Shown piece after piece: positions 53,217-62,308 of a stretch of 64,000 nucleotides of DNA. A program made the position numbers and the translations under genes. Origin of the DNA: Herbaspirillum sp. AP02 (GTDB taxonomy: Bacteria; Pseudomonadota; Gammaproteobacteria; Burkholderiales; Burkholderiaceae_D); contig NZ_JADWMY010000001.1 of NCBI RefSeq assembly GCF_015767275.1, positions 186,001-250,000 of the forward strand. The letters are read 5' to 3'. Position 1 is the first letter of the stretch. Each line of letters opens with the position of its first letter. The notes under the pieces were generated by a model. The model did not search any database and had not been told where the DNA came from. It worked only from the letters and a program-made list of their open reading frames with translations.

Positions 53217-53780
53217 ATGCATGACCGGCAGGCAACACCTCACCAGGACGCAGCGGCAGCGGACCTGCGCGAGCATTTCATCGGCCAGCGGCGGCGTCTG
53301 CGGGATGCGGCGCTGCGCATCCTGGGTTGCCCGCACCGTGCTGAAGACGTGGTGCAGGACGCCTATCTCAAGATCAGCGAAGTCCCGGCCCAGTTCGATA
53401 TCCGCGAGCCCTCGGCCTACCTGCTGCGCATCGTGCGCAACCTGGCCATCGATCGTCATCGCCGCAGCGCCTTCGAGAGTGATGTCTTTGCCGTCGAGGA
53501 AGAGGGCCAGACCGTACACGACGAAACGCACGGACCGGAAGCCATCGCCATCAGCCGCCAGACGCTGGCGCTGATCGGCCAGGCGTTGGCCAGCCTGCCA
53601 CCGCGCACGCGCCGAGCCTTCGAACTGTATCGACTGAGCGGCATGAGCCAGCGCGAGATCGCCGCCGAACTCGGCGTCTCGGCGACGCTGGTCAATTTCC
53701 TGATCCGCGATGCCCTCGACGCCTGCCGCGCACATCTGCAGGCCGATGCAACCTGCGGCGGCACCGGGGCCGGGCGATAG
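53217..53780 (+). CDS. ECF RNA polymerase sigma factor, FecI family (second)
   Basis: 187 aa with AAGGGGA before ATG 53217. Region 2: LGCPHRAEDVVQDAYLKISEV … YLLRIVRNLAIDRHRR. Region 4: LSGMSQREIAAELGVSATLVNFLIRDALDACR. It is 24 bp after the receptor gene, probably in the same transcript, so one iron unit carries two ECF sigmas. The only anti-sigma-like partner downstream is the 71-aa FecR N-terminal domain at 53863. It is clearly different in sequence from the first sigma. Confidence 0.92.
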   Translation: MHDRQATPHQDAAAADLREHFIGQRRRLRDAALRILGCPHRAEDVVQDAYLKISEVPAQFDIREPSAYLLRIVRNLAIDRHRRSAFESDVFAVEEEGQTVHDETHGPEAIAISRQTLALIGQALASLPPRTRRAFELYRLSGMSQREIAAELGVSATLVNFLIRDALDACRAHLQADATCGGTGAGR

Positions 53781-53862
53781 GCTATGATGCGCACTCGTGC
53801 TGCCCGGAGGGGTGGCATGGATCTTCCCGGCATTTGCGCATCGTTCCATCGATCCATCATCC

Positions 53863-54078
53863 ATGTCCCAGCCTTCCGTTTCCTCTACATCGACCGCGTG
53901 GCAGACCGCCGTCTCGTGGGTGATGCGCGAGCACGAGCTGGAAGACCTCGACGACACTCAGCGACAGGCCCTGCAGCAATGGCTGCAAGCCGACCCCGCC
54001 CATCTGGCCGCCTATCGCGAAGCGTGCAGCCTGTGGCTGGCGCTGGGTTTCATTCCTGCCCCCGGGGAGCGCGGCTGA
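53863..54078 (+). CDS. Stand-alone FecR N-terminal (DUF4880-like) domain
   Basis: 71 aa. The pattern TAVSWVMREHELEDLDD … ALQQWLQADPAHLAAYREACSLWLAL matches the cytoplasmic N-terminal anti-sigma domain of FecR proteins, but the protein ends there: no membrane helix and no FecR domain. A soluble anti-sigma or sigma-activating peptide for the upstream second ECF sigma is inferred. The start is uncertain (no Shine-Dalgarno at ATG 53863; an upstream in-frame GTG at 53797 also lacks one). The end overlaps the convergent PepSY gene by 29 bp. The DNA downstream in other frames does not continue a FecR domain, so it is not a recent truncation. Confidence 0.7.
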   Translation: MSQPSVSSTSTAWQTAVSWVMREHELEDLDDTQRQALQQWLQADPAHLAAYREACSLWLALGFIPAPGERG

Positions 54079-55345
54079 GCACGCGGCGCTGCAGCTGGCG
54101 GGCGCCACGCTTCTTCCACCAGATCACCACGCCAGTGACCGTCAACAGGCTCACCGCCAATCCCAGTACGGCCAGCGCGATGCGCCAGGGCAGCCCGAAC
54201 ACATGCCCCATGTGCAGTGCACCGATCCAGTTGCTGAAGGTATTGCCGCTACGGTCCCCCGTCGGTAGCCAATGACCACGGATCTGGCCGCTGGCGGCGT
54301 CGATCAGCAGGCCGGTATTGCCGACGTCGCTGCGCAGGTCGGCATTGCTGTGGACCATGTAGGCATACACCCCGCGCCGGCGGTCGTAGCTCAGCCTTTC
54401 CTCGAAGTCGATCTGCAATCCGCGCTGGGCGGCGAAGCCGGCCATGGCATGGCGCGCCATGGCGTGTGCCTGTGGCCAGGACATCGGTAGAGCATCGCTT
54501 TGCGCCGCTGCATTGGCCTGGGCCGGCGCGGCGCGCCAGCTGTAATCGAAGGGCAGCAGGCGTGACATCACCGGCAGGTAGATCTGGTCACGCAGGTTGA
54601 ACATCACGCTGGACCAGGCCAGCACCAGCAGCAGCACCCAACACCAGAGGCCGAAGGCGCGGTGCAGGTCCAGATTGACGCGATAGAAACCGGCCCGCCA
54701 CTTGACCAGCCAGGCCGGCTTCCACTTCACCAGGAAAGGCCGTCCACGCGGCCAGGTCAGGATCATGCCGACCAGGCAGTCCAGCGTCCACAACGTGGCA
54801 ACCACACCCATCACCAGTGCCCCGGCCACGCGCGGCAAGGTCAGCGAGTGATGCAGGTTGAACACCAGCGGCATCAGCGCGGAGGGTTCCAGGCTGATCT
54901 TCTGGCGGTCCCGCAGGCCCTGGATCGCCCCGGTATGGGGATTGACCAGAACTTCGTCATACCCCAGCCGGAAGGGCTTGCCCGTGGCGCGGTCGATGGC
55001 CGGGCCGACCAGGAAGCGTACCGTACGGCCCGCTTGCGGATGCAGGACCAACTGGCTGACATCAGCCTGTGGCCCCAGCGCCAGCGCCACCCGTTCGCGT
55101 AACTGGTAGGGGTCCAGCATGGTTGATGCCGATTGCCCCGGCGCGGGATGCGCCAGATGCAGTTCGGGCGCCAGCCACAGATCGAGTTCATCCTCGAAGG
55201 CCAGCAGGCTGCCGGTCAGGCTGGCCACCAGCAGGAACAAGGCCAGCGCCAGCCCGTTCCAGCGATGCAGCAGGACCAGCGCGTGGCGGCTGGGCGCATG
55301 GCGGCATAGCCAGGCGCTGGCCCGACCTGCCAGGCTGGCGCGCAT
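54050..55345 (-). CDS. PepSY-associated membrane protein, putative siderophore-iron reductase
   Basis: 431 aa from ATG 55345, which shares one base with the receptor stop (TAATG). It has four or more membrane segments with conserved His/Trp (LHRWNGLALALFLLVASLTGSLLAF, NLHHSLTLPRVAGALVMGVVATLWTLDCLVGMILTWP) and PepSY-type periplasmic regions. Such proteins accompany TonB receptors and in known cases reduce ferric siderophores at the inner membrane. Expression should follow the receptor gene. Confidence 0.88.
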   Translation of the reverse strand: MRASLAGRASAWLCRHAPSRHALVLLHRWNGLALALFLLVASLTGSLLAFEDELDLWLAPELHLAHPAPGQSASTMLDPYQLRERVALALGPQADVSQLVLHPQAGRTVRFLVGPAIDRATGKPFRLGYDEVLVNPHTGAIQGLRDRQKISLEPSALMPLVFNLHHSLTLPRVAGALVMGVVATLWTLDCLVGMILTWPRGRPFLVKWKPAWLVKWRAGFYRVNLDLHRAFGLWCWVLLLVLAWSSVMFNLRDQIYLPVMSRLLPFDYSWRAAPAQANAAAQSDALPMSWPQAHAMARHAMAGFAAQRGLQIDFEERLSYDRRRGVYAYMVHSNADLRSDVGNTGLLIDAASGQIRGHWLPTGDRSGNTFSNWIGALHMGHVFGLPWRIALAVLGLAVSLLTVTGVVIWWKKRGARQLQRRVLSRAPRGQE

Positions 55346-57585
55346 TACCATCGGGTGGTCAACTGGAGCAGTCCGGTGCGACGGGCGCCGTATTCACACA
55401 GTTCCGAGCAATACGCATAGACCCGGTCGGTCACGTTGTTGAGCTTGAGCGCCAGTTCGATGTTGCGCCACTCACTATTGAAGCGACCCAGGTCCATCCT
55501 CGCCCCGAAGTCCAGCAAGGTGACGGCCGGGGTTTCGAAGGTGTTGAGCGCATTGCCGTAGGAGCGACCGATGTAGCGGACCCCGGCCGATAGATGGGTG
55601 CCGGCCATGGCGCCACGCTGGAATCCATAGTCCAGCAGCACGCCGGCATTGTGGCGTGCCGCGCCCGGCAGCGCCTTGCCCACGGTGCTGGTGGCGCTGC
55701 TGCTGGAGGTATTGCTGGTGACCTTGGCATCGGTATAGCTGTAGCTGGAGGTCAGGTTCAAACCATCGGCGAGCGACATCTTGCCTTCCAGTTCCACGCC
55801 CCGCGAGCGCGCCTCCCCGGTCTGGATCGAGTATCCGGCGTGGGCCAGGTCGGCGGTAGCCACGTTCTGCCGGCGCAGGTCGAACACCGCCAGGGTGATC
55901 AGGGCATTGGTCCCTGGTGGTACGTACTTGATGCCGGTCTCGTACTGCTTGGCGCGCTCCGGCTTGAGCATGTCACCGCCATAGCTAAGGCCCGTCGTGG
56001 GCGTAAAGGACTCGGTGTAGCTCAGGTAGGGCGAGAAGCCGCCGGCCATTTCGTGGACCAGACCAAGGTTGCGGGTATTGGCGCGGTCACTGCGGTCGGT
56101 GACGGTACGGGCGATGGCATTGCTCACCTTCTGGTCGGAACGATCATGGCGCAGCCCGGCCGAGAGGATCCAGCGCTCGCCGAGCTTGATCTGGTCCTGC
56201 AGGTAGAGGCCCATCTGATCATCCTGGGTGCGCAGGTTGTAGTTCTCGGCCACCGCCGGCAGGTTGCCGTAGCTGGTGGTGTAGATGTTGGAGAACACAT
56301 AGCCGGCCGCGGTATTGGGGCTGACGTAGCCGCGCACGGTACCGGCAGTATGGTGCAGGTCCAGGCCCATCAATACCTTGTGCTTGAGCGGACCGGTGCC
56401 GAAGTCGGCCTGCAACTGGTGGTCGGCGGTGAAGGTATTGGAATCGGTCCCCAGGCGCCAGCGCTGCAGCGCCGCCACGGCCGACTGCGTGGCGGGGAAG
56501 AAGGCGGCGAAACGCAGGTTGTTGCGGGTACCGTTGTAGTCGGTATAGCGCAGGTTCTGGCGGAAGCTCCAGACTTCGTTGAACTGGTGCGAGAACAGCG
56601 AACTGAGCGACCAGTTCTCGTAGCGCTCGTTGTTGTCGCCGGCGCGTCCGAGCGCGGTACTGGTGGGAATCTGGCCGTTCGGATTGGGGCTGACCGTGCC
56701 GCTGGCCGGGAACAGGTTGTTGGACAGGCCTTCGCTGCGCTGGTATTCGAAGCGCCCGGTCCATTCGGTATGCTCGTCCGGGCGCCAGGTGATGGCCGGG
56801 GCCAGGAACAGGCGGCGGTCCACGGTACCGTCGACCTGGGTGCCGGCGTCACGCGCCAGGCCGGTCAGGCGATAGGACCAGACGCCGGCGGCATCCAGGG
56901 CGCCCCCGAAATCGCCGGCCACCTGCTTGCGGTCGAAGCTGCCCACTTGCACCTGCAGTTCGTGCAGCGCGGTGGTGGTCGGCTTCTTGGAGACCACGTT
57001 GATCAGTCCGCCCGGCGAATTCTGGCCGAACATCACCGAGGCCGGACCGTGCAGCAGTTCGATGCGCTCCAGGCCGTAGGGCTCCGGCGCATAGCGGCTG
57101 TAGCTGGCGTTGGAGGAAGTGAGCATGCCATCGCGGTAGAAGGAACCGCCATTGTTGAGCGCAAAGCCACGCAGCAGCGAGGCGGTGTCGACGATGGCGA
57201 AGGCCCCGGTGGATACCTGCACGCCGCTGGTGTAACCCAGAGCTTCGGCCACGGTACGCGCCTGCTGGGTGGCAATCTGGTCGGCTGTGACCACCGAGAT
57301 CGATTGCGGGGTTTCGGTGATGGCGGTGTCGGTCTTGGTCGCGGTGGCGCTGCGCCGGGCGACGAAGCCGTGTACCGGGCCGGTGGCTTTCTCTTCTTCA
57401 TTGGCGGTGACCGTGACCTGCGGCAGGACCGTACTGGCCGGGTCGTTCTGCGCCCAGGCGGAGGAGGTTGCCGATAAACCGAGCAGGGCCAGTCGCAGGG
57501 ACTGCACCATCAGGTGTGGGCGCAGGGGGTGGCAAGGGAGCTTGTTGCTGTATCTGTTGGTCATGGTCGAGAGCGAAGTACGCAT
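55345..57585 (-). CDS. TonB-dependent siderophore receptor (FhuE/FpvA-like, no STN domain)
   Basis: 746 aa. ATG 57585 is used; ATG 57564 and 57510 are alternatives and none has a clear ribosome-binding site. A long basic leader precedes the signal peptide ending at SAWAQ. The plug domain (about 65-190) has TPQSISVVTADQIATQQ, LLRGFALNNGGSFYRDGML and IELLHGPASVMFGQNSPGGLINVVSKKP; the barrel ends LLQLTTRW. It is translationally coupled to the PepSY gene. A Fur-like box lies upstream at 57643-57657. Confidence 0.92.
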   Translation of the reverse strand: MRTSLSTMTNRYSNKLPCHPLRPHLMVQSLRLALLGLSATSSAWAQNDPASTVLPQVTVTANEEEKATGPVHGFVARRSATATKTDTAITETPQSISVVTADQIATQQARTVAEALGYTSGVQVSTGAFAIVDTASLLRGFALNNGGSFYRDGMLTSSNASYSRYAPEPYGLERIELLHGPASVMFGQNSPGGLINVVSKKPTTTALHELQVQVGSFDRKQVAGDFGGALDAAGVWSYRLTGLARDAGTQVDGTVDRRLFLAPAITWRPDEHTEWTGRFEYQRSEGLSNNLFPASGTVSPNPNGQIPTSTALGRAGDNNERYENWSLSSLFSHQFNEVWSFRQNLRYTDYNGTRNNLRFAAFFPATQSAVAALQRWRLGTDSNTFTADHQLQADFGTGPLKHKVLMGLDLHHTAGTVRGYVSPNTAAGYVFSNIYTTSYGNLPAVAENYNLRTQDDQMGLYLQDQIKLGERWILSAGLRHDRSDQKVSNAIARTVTDRSDRANTRNLGLVHEMAGGFSPYLSYTESFTPTTGLSYGGDMLKPERAKQYETGIKYVPPGTNALITLAVFDLRRQNVATADLAHAGYSIQTGEARSRGVELEGKMSLADGLNLTSSYSYTDAKVTSNTSSSSATSTVGKALPGAARHNAGVLLDYGFQRGAMAGTHLSAGVRYIGRSYGNALNTFETPAVTLLDFGARMDLGRFNSEWRNIELALKLNNVTDRVYAYCSELCEYGARRTGLLQLTTRW

Positions 57586-57642
57586 GGAGGGATTGCCAGC
57601 CTGGCTGGCACGAGCCGGATGGCGCGCTCTCTGGTAGACGAA

Positions 57643-57657
57643 TGAGAAGTGTTATTG
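57643..57657 (-). promoter_or_regulatory. Fur-like box upstream of the second siderophore receptor
   Basis: TGAGAAGTGTTATTG fits the 7-1-7 form of the Fur site (TGATAAT-N-ATTATCA) at 9 of 14 positions, 58 bp before the receptor ATG, in a locally AT-rich stretch. Weaker than the site at 49030-49048. Confidence 0.45.
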
Positions 57658-57837
57658 TTTAGAAGAGCGAGTCCGGGCGGCGAAACGCGGCGCCGGATCT
57701 TCGCTGCCTGTACATGGCGTTGGTATGTTCGAACGGCTGCATTATGATAGCCAGCTTGCCGGCGATCCGACCGGCCAGCCGGCAGCGCGCCCTGCGGCGT
57801 AGACGCCATCGAGATGCAGAAAGTGAGTTCTTGCGCA

Positions 57838-59064
57838 ATGACGCACAACGAAAATCCAATATCGCAGGATGACCGCGCAGCGCGCGGCAGCGCGGGCGAG
57901 GTACTGCGCGTTTTCCTCAAGCTGGGGCTGACTTCTTTCGGTGGACCGGTGGCGCACCTGGCCTATTTCCGCGAAGAGCTCGTGGTGCGCCGACGCTGGA
58001 TTGCCGAAAGCAGTTATGCCGATCTGGTCGCGCTGTGCCAGTTCCTTCCCGGCCCGGCGTCCAGCCAGGTTGGTTTCGCCCTGGGTCTGTTGCGTGGCGG
58101 CCCATGGGCTGCCCTGGCCGCCTGGGCAGCGTTCACCTTGCCATCGGCGTTGTTGCTGCTGCTCTTTGGCCTGGCGGCAGGGACCATGTCGGGCCCCGTC
58201 GGGGCGGGCTTGCTGCACGGTCTGAAGATCGTGGCCGTGGCGGTGGTGGCGCAGGCCGTCTGGGGCATGGCGCGCACCATCACACCTGATCGACAGCGCA
58301 TCAGCATCGCGCTGGGTGCGGTGATGATCGTGGTCGGCGCCGGCAGTGCCGTGGGCCAGATCGCCGCCATCCTGTTCGGCACCGTGGCCGGCTTGCTGTT
58401 CTGTCGTGACCTTCCCGTGGCCAGCCGGGGGCAATTGGGATTCGGGGTGTCGCGTGGTGTCGGCCTGGCCTGCCTGGCTGCCTTCCTGCTGTTGCTGGTC
58501 GGCTTGCCGATGGTGGCGACGTGGTCCGGGCTGCACGCCGTGTCCGTGTTTGATGCCTTCTATCGTTCGGCCTCACTGGTCTTCGGCGGCGGACATGTGG
58601 TCCTGCCCTTGCTGCAGGCCGAAGTGGTCGGCCCCGGCTGGGTGTCCAACGATGTCTTCCTGGCCGGCTATGGTGCCGCGCAGGCGGTACCGGGTCCGCT
58701 CTTTACCTTCGCCGCCTATCTTGGCACGGTGATGCAAGCCTTCCCCAATGGCGTGGCAGGGGCCGTGTTGTGCCTGTTGGCGATCTTCCTGCCGGGTTTC
58801 CTGCTGCTGTTGGGCGCGTTGCCCTTCTGGGACGATTTCCGGCAACGACCGCTGGCCCAGGCCGCCATGCGCGGGGCCAACGCCGCCGTGGTCGGCCTGC
58901 TGGCGGGGGCGCTCTACAACCCGGTGTGGACCAGTGCGGTGTTCAATGCCCGCGATTTTGCGCTGGCCGTGACCGGCATGGTGCTGCTGATGGCCTGGCG
59001 TCTGCCGCCATTGGCGGTGGTGGTGATCCTGGCGCTGGGCGAGGTCCTGCTGCAGGCAATCTGA
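57838..59064 (+). CDS. chrA: Chromate transporter ChrA
   Basis: 408 aa from ATG 57838 (the in-frame ATG at 57814 is possible). Two homologous halves with about 10-13 membrane segments; LKLGLTSFGGPVAHLAYF in the N half and YRSASLVFGGGHVVLPLLQAE (with GPGWVS) in the C half are CHR family signatures, as are CQFLPGPASSQVGFALG and GYGAAQAVPGPLFTFAAYLG. It exports chromate from the cytoplasm. No chrB regulator is adjacent. Divergent from the siderophore receptor. Confidence 0.93.
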   Translation: MTHNENPISQDDRAARGSAGEVLRVFLKLGLTSFGGPVAHLAYFREELVVRRRWIAESSYADLVALCQFLPGPASSQVGFALGLLRGGPWAALAAWAAFTLPSALLLLLFGLAAGTMSGPVGAGLLHGLKIVAVAVVAQAVWGMARTITPDRQRISIALGAVMIVVGAGSAVGQIAAILFGTVAGLLFCRDLPVASRGQLGFGVSRGVGLACLAAFLLLLVGLPMVATWSGLHAVSVFDAFYRSASLVFGGGHVVLPLLQAEVVGPGWVSNDVFLAGYGAAQAVPGPLFTFAAYLGTVMQAFPNGVAGAVLCLLAIFLPGFLLLLGALPFWDDFRQRPLAQAAMRGANAAVVGLLAGALYNPVWTSAVFNARDFALAVTGMVLLMAWRLPPLAVVVILALGEVLLQAI

Positions 59065-59159
59065 ATCCCCGCTGCTGTTGCCGGGCTTGCAATCAGGAAA
59101 CGCCTGATGGCGCGCACTTGGTCGCCGTTCTATCGTGAACCCATGATAAGGAGGAGACC

Positions 59160-59459
59160 ATGTGTACCAACGCCATGAGCATCGCGCGCCGCCATCTGGG
59201 CATCATCGTCCGGCTGTGCGACATGTCCGAACAGGATGAACCGGTCGCCGAACTGGTGCGCGCCACCGTCAGGAACTGCCTGCTGGCGATGCAGACGGCC
59301 GGCACCGAACCGGCCGAGGCCAGCGAGATCATCGGACAGCTGCTGCAGCATGAACTCGCCAGCGTCCCGGCCGACCGGGACAAATACCGCAAGGTGCTGG
59401 AAGCCGCCCACCTGCATGCCGAATACCTGATGCTGGCCGATCGCAGCGCCGCCCACTGA
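59160..59459 (+). CDS. Small hypothetical protein
   Basis: 99 aa, preceded by an excellent ribosome-binding site (AAGGAGGAGA). It is soluble and mostly helical (ARRHLGIIVRLCDM, ELVRATVRNCLLAMQTAGTEP, EIIGQLLQHELASV) with three Cys. No family is recognised. It converges with the GGDEF-EAL gene 46 bp away. Confidence 0.75.
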   Translation: MCTNAMSIARRHLGIIVRLCDMSEQDEPVAELVRATVRNCLLAMQTAGTEPAEASEIIGQLLQHELASVPADRDKYRKVLEAAHLHAEYLMLADRSAAH

Positions 59460-59505
59460 GCACCGCCGCTGCCGGTCGCCGGCCATCATGGCCAATCCCG
59501 TGTGA

Positions 59506-62151
59506 TCAATAGCTTCCGTCGAACTGCTCGGCCGGTACCGGCTTGCCAAACAGATAGCCCTGGTAGCGGGTGCAGCCCAGTGCCGCCAGGAATTGCTGCT
59601 GCTCGCGGGTCTCCACGCCCTCGGCAATGACTTCCAGGCCCAGGGCATCGGCCAGGGTGATGATGCTCCTGGCGATGGCCACATCGCTGGGCGTCGCCAG
59701 CAGCTCACGCACGAATGACTGGTCGATCTTGAGCTGGTCCAGTGGCAGTCGCTTGAGCAGCGACAGCGAGGAATAGCCGGTACCGAAATCGTCCAGCGCC
59801 AACGTCAGCCCATGGCGCTTCAACTCCAGCATCTTGTCGATGGTGGATTGTATGTCCTCCACCATGGCCGACTCCGTCAATTCCAGCTTGAGGTGGGCGG
59901 CCTGTGCGCCGGTCTTCTCGATGGTGCGCAGGATGTCCTGCACGAAATCCGGCTGGCGCAGCTGGAGCGCGCTCACATTGACCGCGATGACCACCGGCGG
60001 ACGATTGCCGTTGTCACTGCCGTTCCAGCGCACGGATTGGCGGCAGGCCTGCTCGAATACCCAATGGCCCAGTGGCAGGATCAAGCCCGAGGCCTCCGCC
60101 ACGGGAATGAAAAGGCCAGGCGAGACCTGGCCCCGGAACGGATTGTGCCAGCGCGCCAGCGCTTCCACGCCGATCAGGCGACCAGCCTGGTCGCGCTGCG
60201 GCTGGTAGTGCAGGCTGAACTCCCCATTCTCGATGGCGCGGCGCAGGTCGTTCTCCAGGCCGGTGCGAAAGTGCAGGGCTGATTCCATTTCCTGGTTGAA
60301 CAAGCAGAAGGTGTTGCGTCCCGCTTTCTTGGCCGCATACATCGCCAGATCACCCTGGCGCAGCAGGTCCTGCACGCTGGCATGCGGGTCGCGCATCAAT
60401 GCCACGCCGACCGAGCAGGTGGCAAAATGCCCGACGCCATTGAAGTCGAAGCGTGCTTCCATGGAATCGATGATGCGCTGGGCGAACCGGCTGGCCAGCA
60501 GTTCGGCATGTTGCGGCGGCAGTGCATCGAGCAGCACCACGAATTCGTCCCCGCCCAGGCGCGCCACCATGCCGGTGCGGCCGATCAGATTCTGCAGACG
60601 CTGCGCCACCTGCTGCAAAAGCTGGTCGCCAACGGTGTGACCCAGGGCATCATTGAGGTCCTTGAAGTTGTCGACATCGACAAAGAACAGTGCCCCCACG
60701 GTTTGACCGCCGTCTGCCGGCTGGCCACGGTAGCTGGCAAGCTGGATCTTCTCCAGCAACAGGCGGCGGTTGGGCAGACCGGTGAGCGGGTCGTAGAAGG
60801 CCAGTTGACGGGTTTCCTCCTGCAGGCGCTTCTGGCTGCTGATATCCAGCAGCGTGCCCACATAATGACTCACGCCACCGGCCGGATCGTTCACTGCGGT
60901 CAGGGTGAGCACGGCGTGGAACTCGTCGCCACCCCGACGCTGGACACACAGCTCGCCCTGCCATTTCCCCTGACTTTGGATCAGGCGCCACAGGCTGGTC
61001 CGGAAATCCTGGTCTTCCTGTTCTTGACGGCAAGGAGGCATCCCCTGTGCATCAACATCAAGGTCGGCCTGCCGATAGCCGGTCAGTTCGGTGAAGGCGG
61101 CGTTGACATCGAGCACGCTGCGATTGGCGCCCATGACCCAGATCGCTTCCGAGGAATGGAAGGCCGCCGCGGCGATGCGCAGCGAGGCTTCGCTTTGCCT
61201 GAGACTGGCGGTGCGCCGGGCGACTTCCCGGCGCAGATAGACGGCGATGAACAAGGCGCAGACCAGCAGGGCCAGGGCGCCTCCCAGCAACCACCACATA
61301 TACATCGGTAGCGAGGTCGCGCCGCGGCCCCACTTGCGCAGGATATCGAAGTAGATGGAGCGCGGATCGGCCTGCCACTGTGATAGGGCACGGTCAATGG
61401 CCGCCAGGGTCTCGGGCGGCTGTTGCTTGCTGCTCGCGAAGAACAGCTTGACCGGCTGGAACACGATGCTGGTGTCGGCCAGGCCATAACGGTCGGCCAG
61501 CATGTCGCCGGCCTGCTGGCTGGCGATGATGCCATCGATCTGGCCAGCAGCGGTCATGCGGAAACCTTCTTCCACACTCTTCAACGGCACCAGGGTGAGC
61601 CTGATCCCGGAATTGTCCATCAGGGTGCGGAAATAACCGGACTGCACCGAGCTGTCGAGCAGACCGATCTTCTTGCCCTTGAGGTCGAATACCGAGTCAA
61701 TCACCACTGCCCGGTTGCGGTACAGGATGGACCAGCTATAGAGCGCCGGCACGGCCGAATACTGCAGCACTTTTTCGCGCTGCTCGGTCCATGCGACATC
61801 GGGGAGAAGGTCGATCTGGCCGTTTTCCACCCATTGCAGGCAGGTCTGCCATTCGCAGGGCTGGAAACGCAGTTGCCAGCCTTCATGGGTGGCGATCTGG
61901 CGCAACAGGTCGATATGCAGGCCCGAGGCGGTGCCGGCACTGTCGAAGAAGATCTTGGGTGGATTCTGGTAGACGCCGACGGAGAGTACCTTGGCCTGGC
62001 TCGCGGAAAGCGTCAGCAGGCAGCACAACAGGAGCAGGAGGTGCCATGGATGCCAACGACGCCACAGAGGCCAAACTCTGCGCCGCACGCGCACTGCCAC
62101 ACTCTGGCCCGGCTGCCTTGCCTCTGTCGCAGGCGGATTGCTGGCCGACAT
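59506..62151 (-). CDS. Periplasmic-sensor GGDEF-EAL protein (SBP_bac_3-PAS-GGDEF-EAL)
   Basis: 881 aa from ATG 62151; upstream starts near 62205 are possible but overlap a candidate -10 (TATAAA, 62199-62194). A signal/anchor helix (about 36-53), a periplasmic amino-acid-binding-type domain (SBP_bac_3, about 55-280; VGVYQNPPKIFFDSAGTASG, GQIDLLPDVAWT), a membrane helix (about 290-312), PAS (330-440), GGDEF intact at 533-537 and EAL intact at 663-665 (GVEALARW; DDFGTGYSS, KIDQSFV, AEGVET). It may couple a small-molecule signal to c-di-GMP. Monocistronic. Confidence 0.93.
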   Translation of the reverse strand: MSASNPPATEARQPGQSVAVRVRRRVWPLWRRWHPWHLLLLLCCLLTLSASQAKVLSVGVYQNPPKIFFDSAGTASGLHIDLLRQIATHEGWQLRFQPCEWQTCLQWVENGQIDLLPDVAWTEQREKVLQYSAVPALYSWSILYRNRAVVIDSVFDLKGKKIGLLDSSVQSGYFRTLMDNSGIRLTLVPLKSVEEGFRMTAAGQIDGIIASQQAGDMLADRYGLADTSIVFQPVKLFFASSKQQPPETLAAIDRALSQWQADPRSIYFDILRKWGRGATSLPMYMWWLLGGALALLVCALFIAVYLRREVARRTASLRQSEASLRIAAAAFHSSEAIWVMGANRSVLDVNAAFTELTGYRQADLDVDAQGMPPCRQEQEDQDFRTSLWRLIQSQGKWQGELCVQRRGGDEFHAVLTLTAVNDPAGGVSHYVGTLLDISSQKRLQEETRQLAFYDPLTGLPNRRLLLEKIQLASYRGQPADGGQTVGALFFVDVDNFKDLNDALGHTVGDQLLQQVAQRLQNLIGRTGMVARLGGDEFVVLLDALPPQHAELLASRFAQRIIDSMEARFDFNGVGHFATCSVGVALMRDPHASVQDLLRQGDLAMYAAKKAGRNTFCLFNQEMESALHFRTGLENDLRRAIENGEFSLHYQPQRDQAGRLIGVEALARWHNPFRGQVSPGLFIPVAEASGLILPLGHWVFEQACRQSVRWNGSDNGNRPPVVIAVNVSALQLRQPDFVQDILRTIEKTGAQAAHLKLELTESAMVEDIQSTIDKMLELKRHGLTLALDDFGTGYSSLSLLKRLPLDQLKIDQSFVRELLATPSDVAIARSIITLADALGLEVIAEGVETREQQQFLAALGCTRYQGYLFGKPVPAEQFDGSY

Positions 62152-62308
62152 GTTTGCCACAGCGATGTGTTCCTTATTTGGTTTTTTGTCTACTTTATAG
62201 AACATCAAACCAAATTGGAACGTTTACCGCCATTGCCAGTTACGTCGGTTTGTCGGCATCAGCCGGGGCAAGGGGAAAACGCGGGGCGTAGCGTGAGCCC
62301 CCGCGCGT

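Noticed and set aside
51810-53957. 715-codon minus-strand open frame opposite the STN receptor
   Set aside because: Shadow of the receptor and second sigma genes; low-complexity Gly/His/Gln-rich translation without domains.
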